DNA of 64,000 nucleotides from Parietaria judaica (GCA_954871525.1 OX940866.1:14903001-14967000); one strand, 5' to 3'; shown: positions 1 to 11,543, numbered from the stretch's first letter. Program-made: numbers and translations. Notes: a model not told the origin generated them from the letters alone.

Positions 1-8
1 AATACTTT

Positions 9-3000
9 TTAACTTTCCCTACTTCTGATAGCTTCTACAAACCCCACTGCTAAAATTCCAATAACGTACCACGTAACTCCGGTTAATATAACCGGTAACC
101 AAGAACTATTCACGATCTCCAACGCCACAGAGCCGCCGAAATGTTCTTCAATCTGACCGACCGTCGCTTCTCCGTGCAGTCTAACAATCGTAGCAGCCAC
201 AATTCCCATACCACAAGGGACAAGCACATTCGTACTTCTCCTTTGACGTCTCGTGTAAAAGCTGTAGTTTATGTCATTGGTTCGGTTTGATTGCTTCGCC
301 GGGGAAGCTTCTGGCCTGGTTCCTTGGTAAGAACCGGTCTCGGCTGAGGCTGCAGGGAGAGCTTGAGGTGACGGGACCCAGTATTCCTCACGGAAAGCGT
401 TGTTCTTTTTCGGGGTTCGGTTTGTGTCATTCATCTTCCTGGCAGCAACGGCTTCACGGAGCTTATTGATGTCGGGCTCGGATGGTTTATGGGCCGTTTC
501 TGTCAAAAGGAGCCGAGGTTTTGCAGATGATCCACTTGGACTCGGCGCTTTCCAATACATCCAATTCGAGATCGATCGGATTGCCTGAATTGCCGAAATT
601 CTTGCTGCTCTCTGTAGATCTGTCTCCTGTATTAGAATGAATTGCATTAATAAGTTCTTACACAATGTATAAATATGCTTGAACTTGTCTATTATATGGG
701 CAAGCAAGGAAAACCTGTGAATTTTGGATGGATGTTTTGTCCCTTGCTTCTTGGTATCTGACATGGAATTTCCGGAGATCCGTGAAAATGTTGGACGTGC
801 GTGCTCCGGCTGTCTGCGACGCGCCTACGCGAACATTTCCGCGTGGCTGCTTCGACATTAGAAATTCCAGAGCGGCGAGGTTCGACCTTTCTACGTACCT
901 GGGACGGGCTCAGGATATAAGAAAAACAAAATTATTTAGGCATGTTGGACTTTTGTTGAATTGGTTTGTGTATTAATTCTATTTCCCATGGATTATATAT
1001 TCCTCAAATTCAATGTTTTAGGCATAGGATATGCATTTGATAAAGCTCGGGATTTCGATCTCGTTATGGGAACCGTTGTTCCTTTCTCAACCCCTGGCCT
1101 TGAATCCGCCCCTGCCTAGCACAACACTAGACCGGTACGTTTTGGTTCCTTCGTTGGTAAGCGTTACCAAATACGGCATCTGTAACGTCTGTTGTTGGTT
1201 ACATGTTAAAGACAATCAAAGAGACTGATTACGGAACTCCAAAAGAGTTAAAGACTTGTTTCATTCCTCAAAAGTTAATTTTCTGTTTAAGTTAATTCAA
1301 TGAAATATTTTATGCTAAGATGCCGCTCGTTACTCCATGTTTTACGAAAAAATATAACCCCCGATTTTTACGAACCAAAAGGAAAAAGAATGCTTACGAA
1401 ATGCAGTCGACCGGACAAGTTTCTATAGCCTCCTGGATTTTATTTTCAGGATCAGCCCACTGCGCCACGACTCTGGCTCTCCCATAAACCGATTCGATGG
1501 CGAACGTTTTCTCGGCGAAGAGCGCGCATTTCAAGCAACCGACGCACTTGAGCTCATCGACAAACACCGCCCGCTCTTCGTTTTCTGCTCCAAACCAAAC
1601 CGAGTAGAGAGGCTTTCCGGTGTAACCCCGAAGCTCTGCTGTTTTTTCTTGGGCCTGCACCAATTTTCTTGCACTATTTAGCTTTGAAAACTCAATTCAA
1701 GTACTGTATTATATTGTATTGTGATATAATATATATGAAAGCATATAGCACATCACACATTTATGAATCTTGAGGGAATTTGAAGTTCAAATTCTTGAAT
1801 TGCTCTTCTTGATTTTATTTTAAATAAATAATTGTTTTGGCTTTAAATTAATTATCTTTCTAATTTTCAAACAATAAAGAGAGGAAAGTAACTCGTGACT
1901 TTATAAACATTATTTTTATTGAGACCGGATCACATATTTTTAGATCGGTGCTCGTTCTGAGTTTTTTTACACAAATTTAAGTACGAGGTATCCAATTTTA
2001 GCAGATCATATTAATTTTGTTGGGTCGATTTAATCACATAATCTGTCAATACGACACGTAAATGTTACTTTTGTTACTAATTAATATAAGTTTTTGAAAA
2101 TAGGTTATTTAGTTAGGTCTGAATTAAAAATAATAATAATAAAAAATCTATCAATACCAGTTATAGAGAATAATAGAATATATATAGGGAAATCTTTTTT
2201 ATTTTACCCCCTCTATTTTTCAAAAATAGAGCATTTTAAAGTGTATTATGAAAAAATTAACTTTTTTTGATTTGTGAAAAAAGATGACATGTATTAAAAA
2301 AAAATTAAATCAGAGAGAAAGTAAAAGCAATTTTTAAATTCTGATTAAACGGCAATTATGGATTTCTGAAAATTAAAATGATACAGGGTATAAATAAAAA
2401 TAAAAATTTGAAAGTATATTTAATATATTTTTTTTTGAAATCGAGGATATATTTATATGAAGATTGGAAACACATTAATCTAAATTCCCTAAATTATGAA
2501 TGCTTATGTTTGTATTTTGTAATATTGCAAATCAACATACAATAGTCACATGAATTAGATTTTTTTTAGCTAACTCTATATTAAACACATTAATCTAAAT
2601 TCCCTAAATTATATATGCTTATGTTTGTATTTTGTAATATTGCAAATCAACTGTAAAACCCAATATTATATATATATATATTAAAAAAAAAAAAAGGTCA
2701 AAAAGTCAAAAAAAAAAAAAGGGCTCGAAGGTTCTCCCCCCCTTCTCTTCTTTTTCTCTCGACACTCTCTCTGTCTCTCTCTCTCTCTCTTCAAAAAAAA
2801 AAGTTTCTCCCTCAACAAAACTTCAAAGCTTCATAACTCCGTCACCGGAGCTCCGATCAAAGAGATTTTGGTACCGCCGGAAAGCTCTCGAGAAGGCGAA
2901 CGTGCTGATAGGCGGATGGCGACCTGACGTGGTGGCGTTTGGCCGGAATAGTCGCCGGAAGGTTCGGTTTTTAATTCTAGATCTTTTTCATTTGGGTTTG

Positions 3001-6000
3001 AATTTGAGAAAACTAACACCGGAACCGGGTTCACGAAGGTTAGTAGAGTTTGATGGAGCTGCCACCTCGCCGTCGCAGTCGCCGGTCGCCGCCGTCGGCC
3101 GCCGTCGTCATTTTCCGATATCGAATTTTATTGAGAGGTTTTGAAGCCCTCGTCGAGGAGATCGAAAGCCTTCAATCGGAATTGTCATCAGACTCCCGGT
3201 AAGCTCGAATTTCCTTGCCCTAGATTCTGATTTTAGATGATAAAATTAGGTATGTTCTGGGCCTTGATTGATGAAATTGACCTCGCCATTGTGTTTAGAA
3301 TAGTCGAATTAGGCTAGGAGAGGTATCACATTGTCGAATTGATGCCCGTTTTACTGCCTCATTTTGCGTGCCCGACGGGAATTCGGCCCGGGTTAAATGT
3401 CAGCGTATCGGGTTTTCAATTGACAATTTGAATTCCAATCTTAGTAATATTTGACTTATGGATGGTATCGGTGTAATAGTTGGCGCGGATAGTCGTCCCG
3501 TGGTCACCTCGAAAACCGTGCTACCTGAATCACCCGTTATGAATAGTACATCGGATCCCGAAGTCTCTGATCATCGAAGTCAAGGCCAAGACGAACCCGC
3601 ATCTTCGACTAGCTATTCGATCGGTCAAAGTTTCCACAAATCGAGGTAGGGGCTATTACCTTTTCTCGCTAATTAAAATGAATGTAGAAACCAACGTTAA
3701 TAATGAAGATTGAACCGGATAGGTTAAAATTGGAATTAATGAAATGAAATGTTATTTTAATCAGAAGATAAAATTTATGTTATGATTGTCGTCGCTTGAT
3801 AGCGAGGCAGAGAACCAGGTATGGTTTGATATTCGTTATTATATTTATGCTTATGGTTACGTCGGAATGACGTATATTGATGTTGGTACCCGCTTTGGGC
3901 GGATGATGATTCTTATGATATGGTACCCGCTTCGGGCGGATGATGATTATTATGATATGGTACCCGCTTTGGACGGATGAGCTGCTGACGAGCAGCTGGC
4001 TACTGCGCAGTAGGCCGGATATGATTATGGATGTGGATATGATTGGTGACCCAAAAGTCAACGTTTCGACCCATGGCGAACTGGCCGTCTTTGGTGGTGA
4101 TTAGGATCCCGAGTCGAGGGCGAGTTACGGTTAGGGACTTCTAGTCCACCTGTGCTCGTGCTTTGAGGACTCGATGGGATATAGTGGAGAAAAGGCGCGA
4201 GCTGACTCGGCATGGACCACCGAAATGATTTGACTTTTGTGGAGTATATTTATTTATTTATTTTATTGTTGAAAGTGATAAATGATTGAAAATGACGATT
4301 AAATGGTTTATGTTGACATTTAATTTTTTTAATTGTAATTTGACTAATAATGGTTCGGTAAAGAGAATTGGTAATAGGTTCCCTACTGAGCGTGTGGTGC
4401 TCATCCCTTCCATATACATCTTTTTCTTTCCAGCTTCAGGTGGTGTTCAGTACCAGACTCCGGACGAGGAATAGTTTGATTCAGGAAGTCTACGTGTCGT
4501 TTTGCTTACCTAAACCTTTAATGTTCGTCGTGGTGAATTTCATATTTTTAGTTGATCTTTAATTTCGAAAATGTAAAGGATTAAATTAAGGATATTTGTG
4601 ATGGTGGTACTTTGTAATTATCGTTTTATGGTGTTGTATAAACTGTGGTCGTTGATGTTGTATTGTCGTTTTAAGTCCCATGGGCAAAAGTTATGTGTTT
4701 GTTGACGTGGACGTTGAATATTCAACGATATCGTTTAAATGATGATGTGTCGTTGACCGGTCCAAGTTTGAAAAGTCGTTGTTTTGTCTTATCCTACTAA
4801 CCCCCATTTAGGGGCGTTACAGTTTGGTATCAGAGCCTAGGTTACGGCACCTAGGGTACAACACCATAATTTTTATTTTTATTTTGCGTTTTTGTCATGT
4901 TTTATTTTGTATCACCATCCATAATCCTGACATTTAATCTTTTTACAGTTGATCAACATGGTTCGGAATTCCCAAAGTACCCTAAATATGCGTCCCCCGT
5001 TAAATCTTGAAGAATCTGCATTGTATAATGTTCCATAATACGTGATACAATCTCTTAGTTCTGCAGTTGAAATAATGAAATCTTTTAAGGAGATCCTGTT
5101 CCAAAATCCTCTATAGTTTGATGAATTTCCTGATGTTGCTACAATTGAAATGCGATTGGGATTAATGAAGAAAAATTTGAGGTGCTTTATAATTCTGATG
5201 TCGTAGTTAGCCCTGAAGCTAGAATGGTAAATTTTGGGTAATGATTTCATGCGCAATGGGTTTGCGAGAACTTTATGCCAAAGCGTTACTCTAATTTCTC
5301 AGAATTGATTGTTTCAGCCAAAAACCTCGAGACATGTATTATTTCTTCATCGTTGTGCGCTCATATAGGAAATTGCCAAAAGCTTTAATGATCTACATGT
5401 CTTGTGAGCTTGTCATTGAGGGAAGTAAATTCTCATTTGACGTAATCGTTCCCCGTATGATCGAGTTTGATGTAACATTGGAAATGAATTTGTTAGAAAA
5501 GTACCGTGCTATAGTAGACTGCTACAAAATACATGGCACCCTCAGAAGAAAAGAAAATGAGCATGTTAATATGGCCTCATAATTTTATCTTGAAGTCTCT
5601 CCTTGGAGGAAAGATGAATTTTGAAGGGTCGGAAGTTAATTGTACCATTGAAGGTGTGAGGCAAAGTGCAATCGACCCGCACATCCCAATAGTACAAGAT
5701 CTTGAAGATGTGTTTTCCGCAGAGATTTTAGGATTTCCTCCAGATTGTCGATTGGGTTTGACATTGACCTAGTTCCTGGGAGTTTTCCGATTTCTATGGC
5801 TCATTTCCGTATGGCTCCAGCAGAATTGGCAGAATTGAAGAAGCAATTAGACGACTTGTTGAGTAAAAGGTTTATCTGGCAGAGTACATCACCGTGGGGA
5901 GCACCGGTGTTATTCGCTAAGAAAACTAATGATAGTTTACGCCCTTGTGTGGACTACAGACAGCTCAACATGATAATGATTATAAAAAAAAAAAACCTTT

Positions 6001-9000
6001 GCCACGAATTGATGACCTATTCGATCAATTGGAAGGACGCAAGTTCTTCTCAAGGATATACTTGCGGTCAGGTTACCACCAGTTGAGGATTCGAAATGCA
6101 GATATTCCGAAGACATCGTTCCGTACACGATATGGTCACTTTGAGTTCACGGTTATGCCTTTTGGTTTAACGAACGCTCCAGCGGCGTTTATGGACTTAA
6201 TGAATAGAGTTTTCCGACCATACTTGGATCGATTCGTTGCTGTCTTCATTGACGACATACTTATCTATTCAAGAACTTTGGAGGAACACGCAGAACATTT
6301 GCAGATCGTTTTGCAGACTTTGCGGGACCATCGTTTATATGCGAAGAAAGAAAAATGCAAATTCTGGATGACCGAAGTGAAGTTCTTAGACCATATGATC
6401 TCGCAAGAATGTATTGCCGTAGACCCGTCAAAGATTGAAGCTATCTTGAACTGGAGGCAACCAAGAAATGTGGCGGAAGTTCGAAGCTTCCTAGGGCTTG
6501 CGGGCTATTTCAGGAAGTTTGTGGAGAAGTTTTCAAAGATTGATGCGCCCCTAAGCAAGCTCACCAGAAAAGATGTTCAGTTCAGATGGGATGATAGATG
6601 TGAAGAGTCTTTTTTTTTTTTCTTTTCAGAATTGAAACGACGATTGACGAGTGCTCCTGTCCTTGTTGTTCCCAATATAGGTGAAGTGTTTACAGTGTAT
6701 GCGGATGCATCTTGAAGTGGACTAGGCTGTGTGCTCATGCAAAAAGGGAGAAAGATGGCATATGGTTCTAGACAGTTAAGCCGCACAGACTAAATTATCC
6801 TACCCATGACCTGGGAGCTAGCAGCAGTGATATTTGCACTCAAAATTTGGCATTGTCATCTTTACGGCTCAAGATTTGAGATATTCACCGATCATCAAAG
6901 TCTCAAGTATTTGTTCACGCAGAGAGACTTGAATCCACGACAACGAAGATGGGTGGAGTATATGAAAGATTATGGTTTTAGTCTACGATATCGCCCAAGA
7001 AAAGTAAAGGTGGTCGCCGATGCATTAAGTCTGAAGAATCATGGTTTGGTTGCTTCTTTGACCTTGGAATTATGGAAAAGATCGGTTACCATTGGCGATT
7101 ACAATTTAGAATTCCATAGCGATGGGTATAAAGCATGTGCGTATAACGTCATAGCCGTTCCATCAATGGTACTCCAAGTTAGAAAAAGCCAGTGGAGCGA
7201 TGAAACATTGCAAGATTTATGGAATCGATTACAGCTGGAGAACAACTTGAAGGATGGAATGTGGGAGTCGATGGATTTTTATTATTGTACAAAGGAAGGC
7301 TTGCGGTAGCTGATGATGCTACATTACGAAATGTCATCTTACAAGAAGCTCATCGTTCCAAGTTTGCTATTCACCCAGGAAGTACGTAAATGTACCAAGA
7401 TTTGAAGAGGCAATATTATTGCTACGGAATGAAATCTGATGTAGCGATGTTCGTGAAGAGATGTCCAGTTTGCTAAATGGTCAAAGCAGAGCATCAGAAA
7501 CCCGGCGGGGAGCTTAGACCACTTGAAATACCTGAGTGGAAATGGGACTGCATCACAATGGACTTCGTTTCGGGACTTCCTCGGTCTCGGGGCGGACACG
7601 ATGCGGTGTGGGTGATCGTTGATAGATTGACAAAATCAGCTCACTTTATCTCTATTCGGACAGATTACAAAGTTCCGAAACTTTGTAAACTATATGTGGA
7701 AAAGATAGTAAAGCTTCATGGGGTCCGTGTTTCAATAGTTTCGGACCGAGACGCTCGTTTCACCTCCAAGTTTTGGAGAGGATTACAGAAAGAAATGGGA
7801 ACTGAATTGAGTTTGAGCACAACTTTTCATCCTCAGACTGATGGACAATCAGAGCGAGTGATTCAGATCTTAGGAGACATGCTTCGGGCGTGCGCCTTGG
7901 ATTTTGGAGGAAAGTGGAATGAGCAATTACCATGCGTGGAGTTTCTCGTTTCGGCATAAAAGGAAAGTTAGCTCCGCGATATACCGGTCCGTTCGAGATA
8001 GTTGAAAGAGTCGGGGCACTTGCCTACAGGCTTGATTTACCTCCGCAATTATCTCATGTTCACAATGTGTTACATGTGTCGATGTTGAGAAAATATGAAC
8101 CCGATCCTCAACAAATCATTGAGTGGACAGAGATACCTATTCAAGAAAATGCGACATATGCGGAACACCCACTTCATATTATCGACCGTGAAGTCAAAGT
8201 TCTTCGTCGGCGAGAGACCTCTAGTCAAAGTGGTGCTGAACCATCACGACATAAGAAAGGAAACATGAGAGTTAGAGTCGGAGATGATGAAGAAGTACCC
8301 GTCCTTGTTAGGGGGTAGTTTCGTTTAAATTTCGAGGACGAATTTTTTTTAAAGGGGTGGAGTATTGTAAAACCCAATATTATATATATATATATATTAA
8401 AAAAAAAAAGGTCAAAAAGTCAAAAAAAAAAAAGGGCTCGAAGGTTCTCCCCCCCCCCTTCTCTTCTTTTTCTCTCGACACTCTCTCTGTCTCTCTCTCT
8501 CTCTCTCTTCAAAAAAAAAAGTTTCTCCCTCAACAAAACTTCAAAGCTTCATAACTCCGTCACCGGAGCTCCGATCAAAGAGATTTTGGTACCGCCGGAA
8601 AGCTCTCGAGAAGGCAAACATGCTGATAGGCGGATGGCGACCTGACGTGGTGGCGTTTGGCCGGAATAGTCGCCGGAAGGTTCGGTTTTTAATTCTAGAT
8701 CTTTTTCATTTGGGTTTGAATTTGAGAAAACTAACACCGGAACCGGGTTCACGAAGGTTAGTAGAGTTTGATGGAGCTGCCACCTCGCCGTCGCAGTCGC
8801 CGGTCGCCGCCGTCGGCCGCCGTCGTCATTTTCCGATATCGAATTTTATTGAGGGGTTTTGAAGCCCTCGTCGAGGAGATCGAAAGCCCTCAATCGGAAT
8901 TGTCATCGGACTCCCGGTAAGCTCGAATTTCCTTGCCCTAGATTCTGATTTTAGATGATAAAATTAGGTATGTTCTGGGCCTTGATTGATGAAATTGACC

Positions 9001-11098
9001 TCGCCATTGTGTTTAGAATAGTCGAATTAGGCTAGGAGAGGTATCACATTGTCGAATTGATGCCCGTTTTACTGCCTCGTTTTGCGTGCCCGACGGGAAT
9101 TCGGCCCGGGTTAAATGTCAGCGTATCGGGTTTTCAATTGACAATTTGAATTCCAATCTTAGTAATATTTGACTTATGGATGGTATCGGTGTAATAGTTG
9201 GCGCGGATAGTCGTCCCGTGGTCACCTCGAAAACTGTGCTACCTGAATCACCCGTTATGAATAGTACATCGGATCCCGAAGTCTCTGATCATCGAAGTCA
9301 AGGCCAAGACGAACCCGCATCTTCGACTAGCTATTCGATCGGTCAAAGTTTCCACAAATCGAGGTAGGGGCTATTACCTTTTCTCGCTAATTAAAATGAA
9401 TGTAGAAACCAACGTTAATAATGAAGATTGAACCGGATAGGTTAAAATTGGAATTAATGAAATGAAATGTTATTTTAATCAGAAGATAAAATTTATGTTA
9501 TGATTGTCGTCGCTTGATAGCGAGGCAGAGAACCAGGTATGGTTTGATATTCGTTATTATATTTATGCTTATGGTTACGTCGGAATGACGTATATTGATG
9601 TTGGTACCCGCTTTGGGCGGATGATGATTCTTATGATATGGTACCCGCTTCGGGCGGATGATGATTATTATGATATGGTACCCGCTTTGGACGGATGAGC
9701 TGCTGACGAGCAGCTGGCTACTGCGCAGTAGGCCGGATATGATTATGGATGTGGATATGATTGGTGACCCAAAAGTCAACGTTTCGACCCATGGCGAACT
9801 GGCCGTCTTTGGTGGTGATTAGGATCCCGAGTCGAGGGCGAGTTACGGTTAGGGACTTCTAGTCCACCTGTGCTCGTGCTTTGAGGACTCGATGGGATAT
9901 AGTGGAGAAAAGGCGCGAGCTGACTCGGCATGGACCACCGAAATGATTTGACTTTTGTGGAGTATATTTATTTATTTATTTTATTGTTGAAAGTGATAAA
10001 TGATTGAAAATGACGATTAAATGGTTTATGTTGACATTTAATTTTTTTAATTGTAATTTGACTAATAATGGTTCGGTAAAGAGATTTGGTAATAGGTTCC
10101 CTACTGAGCGTGTGGTGCTCATCCCTTCCATATACATCTTTTTCTTTCCAGCTTCAGGTGGTGTTCAGTACCAGACTCCGGACGAGGAATAGTTTGATTC
10201 AGGAAGTCTACGTGTCGTTTTGCTTACCTAAACCTTTAATGTTCGTCGTGGTGAATTTCATATTTTTAGTTGATCTTTAATTTCGAAAATGTAAAGGATT
10301 AAATTAAGGATATTTGTGATGGTGGTACTTTGTAATTATCGTTTTATGGTGTTGTATAAACTGTGGTCGTTGATGTTGTATTGTCGTTTTAAGTCCCATG
10401 GGCAAAAGTTATGTGTTTGTTGACGTGGACGTTGAATATTCAACGATATCGTTTAAATGATGATGTGTCGTTGACCGGTCCAAGTTTGAAAAGTCGTTGT
10501 TTTGTCTTATCCTACTAACCCCCATTTAGGGGCGTTACATCAACATACAATAATCACATGAATTAGAATTTTTTTAGCTAACTCTATATTAAACACATTA
10601 ATCTAAATTCCCTAAATTATGTATGCTTATGTTTGTATTTTGTAATATTGCAAATCAACATACAATAGTCACATGAATTAGAATTTTTTTAGCTAACTCT
10701 ATATTAAACACATTAATCTAAATTCCCTAAATTATGTATGCTTATGTTTGTATTTTGTAATATTGCAAATCAACCTTGTCATAAGCCATACGAGCAGAAG
10801 GATCGGAGAGAAGCGCGTAGACGTCGTTGAGGATGATGGCCATGTCGTGCCCGGCCGCCCCGGCGATGTCGGGATGGCACCGCTTCTGCAGCGCCCGGTA
10901 CGCGTTCTTTATCTCGCGCTGCTCCGAGGCGCTGTCCACTCCCAGAAGATCGTACAGATCCAAGCTCGTCAGGCCATCGATGGGAGACGACGAAGCACGA
11001 ACCCTAGCCGATGATCTTCTGCATGGGAGATTACTGAGTGAGGGCTTCGTGATCGTTGTGGTTGGAGAAGTGTGCAGAGATAAGATTGAAGTGGGCAT
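9..11098 (-). CDS. Chloroplast DnaJ (J-domain) protein with ferredoxin-like Fe-S domain, DJC76/DJC77 type
   Basis: Spliced minus-strand gene. Exon 1 is 11098-10775, exon 2 is 1654-1398, exon 3 is 898-715 and exon 4 is 626-9. All junctions are GT-AG and phases agree, giving 460 aa. Residues 1-40 are Ser/Thr/Arg-rich, like a plastid transit peptide. A J domain follows (about residues 48-108) with the HPD loop (RCHPDIAG) that stimulates Hsp70. Exon 2 carries CVGCLKC and, 33 residues after its last Cys, CPVDC, the pattern of a 4Fe-4S ferredoxin. Exon 3 holds the family segment [20 protein letters not shown]. The C-terminus is long, with two hydrophobic stretches ([15 protein letters not shown] and [20 protein letters not shown]), so membrane attachment is plausible. 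The J-plus-ferredoxin fusion is known from plastid J-proteins; which Arabidopsis paralogue is closest is a guess (DJC76 by length). The donor of exon 3 (CAG|gttttc) is the weakest junction. Intron 1 is 9.1 kb because of a retrotransposon. Confidence 0.85.
1655..2467. other. AT-rich part of intron 1 of the J-protein gene
   Basis: Non-coding, strongly AT-rich intron sequence with A/T homopolymer runs and no recognisable coding or structural element. It lies between the acceptor of exon 2 and the 115-bp tandem repeats. Confidence 0.6.
2468..2651. repeat. 115-bp tandem repeat, left part (split by Element 1)
   Basis: One full and one partial unit starting AAACACATTAATCTAAATTC at 2468 and 2583 (period 115). 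The array stops at the retrotransposon insertion point and resumes at 10540, so it was about four units long before insertion. Confidence 0.85.
3885..3979 (+). repeat. 37-bp tandem triplicate inside the Tekay LTR
   Basis: Three units beginning GGTACCCGCTTTGGGCGGAT at 3885, 3922 and 3959. The same array recurs in the 3' LTR (from about 9603). The related Element 2 LTRs have fewer units (around 20170 and 31516), so unit number varies within the family. Confidence 0.85.
3980..4013 (+). other. Pair of adjacent perfect hairpins in the LTR
   Basis: AGCTGCT-GACG-AGCAGCT (7-bp stem, 4-nt loop, 3980-3997) is followed by the 14-bp palindrome CTACTGCGCAGTAG (4000-4013). Both recur in the Element 1 3' LTR. 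In Element 2 the palindrome is kept in both LTRs, while the first stem is disrupted in the 5' LTR. Confidence 0.8.
4825..4836 (+). other. Element 1 primer-binding site (tRNA-Met)
   Basis: TGGTATCAGAGC starts three bases after the 5' LTR end. This is the standard initiator tRNA-Met complement of plant retrotransposons. Confidence 0.95.
4958..5333 (+). pseudogene. Element 1 gag remnant
   Basis: An ATG at 4958 opens a frame beginning [14 protein letters not shown] that stops after about 26 codons. The rest is short scraps in several frames. The capsid core and CCHC zinc knuckle are absent, and only about 370 bases separate this start from protease-derived sequence. Element 2 has the same truncated arrangement (from 21190), so the deletion predates both insertions. 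Confidence 0.6.
5334..6715 (+). pseudogene. Element 1 protease tail and reverse transcriptase, frameshifted
   Basis: The segment opens with the C-terminal part of a retropepsin ([20 protein letters not shown]); the catalytic D-S/T-G triad is missing. The reverse transcriptase follows: [10 protein letters not shown], then a poly-A expansion near 5985 that shifts frame, then [22 protein letters not shown] and FIDDILIYS, the last being the YxDD-type active site (F for Y). The frame ends at TGA after the DAS of the RNase H start (about 6713). A run of T at about 6610 is another likely slippage insertion. Not translatable as one polyprotein. Confidence 0.85.
6716..7309 (+). pseudogene. Element 1 RNase H region
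   Basis: Contains [30 protein letters not shown] and VVADALS, the conserved Ty3 RNase H blocks. It is separated from the reverse transcriptase by a stop and a frame change, and ends in a stop at 7307-7309. Confidence 0.8.
7310..7959 (+). pseudogene. Element 1 integrase core, truncated
   Basis: The zinc-finger half is interrupted by stops. The core reads [18 protein letters not shown] (first catalytic Asp), [14 protein letters not shown] (second Asp) and [13 protein letters not shown] (catalytic Glu). The frame then runs into a deletion near 7930-7945 that joins the core directly to the C-terminal domain. Confidence 0.85.
7932..8318 (+). pseudogene. Element 1 integrase C-terminal domain
   Basis: [20 protein letters not shown] through [16 protein letters not shown] is the GPF/Y-type module at the end of Ty3 integrases. 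The chromodomain-like end is out of frame after [11 protein letters not shown]. Compare the intact version in Element 2 at 29,880-30,270. Confidence 0.8.
8351..8363 (+). other. Element 1 polypurine tract
   Basis: AAAGGGGTGGAGT lies two bases upstream of the 3' LTR. This is the plus-strand primer position, and the same tract occurs in Element 2 at 30302-30314. Confidence 0.85.
8366..10539 (+). repeat. Element 1 3' LTR
   Basis: Nearly identical copy of 2652-4821, followed by the target duplication TCAAC. Visible differences include G/A and C/T changes near 8617 and 8621, and A/T near 10086. Confidence 0.95.
10540..10774. repeat. 115-bp tandem repeat, right part, abutting exon 1
   Basis: Continuation of the 115-bp array, with unit starts at 10591 and 10706. 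The last unit ends directly at the splice donor of J-protein exon 1: the minus-strand donor GTTGATTTGC is itself repeat sequence. The other units carry near-identical copies of the same donor-like string. Confidence 0.85.
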
Positions 11099-11300
11099 GT
11101 TTCTCTGTCCTCCGAGGATGAAGGAGAAGGATCAGAGGTGGAGGAGAGAGAGATGATGATCGTGAAGAAAATGATAAGATATTTAAGGTGGTAGACATGG
11201 AGTTTGGTGACGTACGTATACTTGAAACTTGAAAGTGACGAGAGATATTTGTGGACAAAGCTAGCCTAGCCTGATATTTTTGTATATATATATTTTTAAG

Positions 11301-11543
11301 GATATCAGCGGCATAAATACCAAAACAATTTAAAAAATCAACATTAAATACTCATTCTTTGTTTTAGCCGGAAAAAATATCAATACTTTTCTCTCACGTC
11401 ATAAAAAGGTACCAGACAACTCCGAAAAAGGTATTTGTCTATAACGTGAGAGAAAATGATTGGTACTTTGTCCGGTTAAAATAAAAAATGAGTAATTAAC
11501 GTTGGTTTTAAAACACTTTTGGTATTTGTGCCGCGAACAACCC
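11301..11543. mobile_element. Foldback MITE a
   Basis: About 105-base imperfect inverted repeats around a short centre. The left end GCGGCATAAATACCAAAAC pairs with the right end TTGGTATTTGTGCCGC, and the arms also pair through CTCATT...AATGAG and CTCTCACGT...ACGTGAGAG. No coding capacity. It lies about 200 bp upstream of the J-protein start codon. Its ends resemble those of other foldbacks in this window. Confidence 0.8.

Larger units (their letters stand above)
2652..4821 (+). repeat. Element 1 5' LTR
   Basis: Begins TGTAAAACCC and ends GGGGCGTTACA. It contains an (AT)n tract near its start, a pyrimidine-rich CTCTCT stretch, a 37-bp triplicate and two hairpins. Matches 8366-10539. Confidence 0.95.
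2652..10539 (+). mobile_element. Element 1: young Ty3 LTR retrotransposon (Tekay/Del-like chromovirus), 7.9 kb
   Basis: Complete element: TG...CA long terminal repeats of about 2.17 kb, a perfect 5-bp target duplication TCAAC (2647-2651 and 10540-10544), tRNA-Met primer site, polypurine tract, and a 3.5-kb internal region. It lies in intron 1 of the J-protein gene, antisense to it. The two LTRs differ at about eight single bases by my reading, plus A-, C- and CT-run lengths, so insertion was recent. The internal region is nevertheless badly broken: most of gag and the protease active site are missing, pol has stops and frameshifts, and the integrase has a deletion. It was therefore probably mobilised in trans. 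The Tekay/Del assignment rests on the reverse transcriptase wording and long LTRs. Confidence 0.95.

Noticed and set aside
658..858. [12 protein letters not shown]... as a separate small gene
   Set aside because: It is the middle of exon 3 of the J-protein gene. Upstream codons [12 protein letters not shown] continue the family sequence to an acceptor at 899-900.
3885..3979. Regularly spaced 37-bp repeats as a CRISPR-like array
   Set aside because: Units are directly adjacent without unique spacers, lie in a plant LTR and recur in the other LTR. It is an ordinary tandem repeat.
11301..11543. Foldback MITE a as a microRNA precursor
   Set aside because: The hairpin is long and imperfect over its full length with transposon-like ends. 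Without small-RNA data the simpler call is a MITE.
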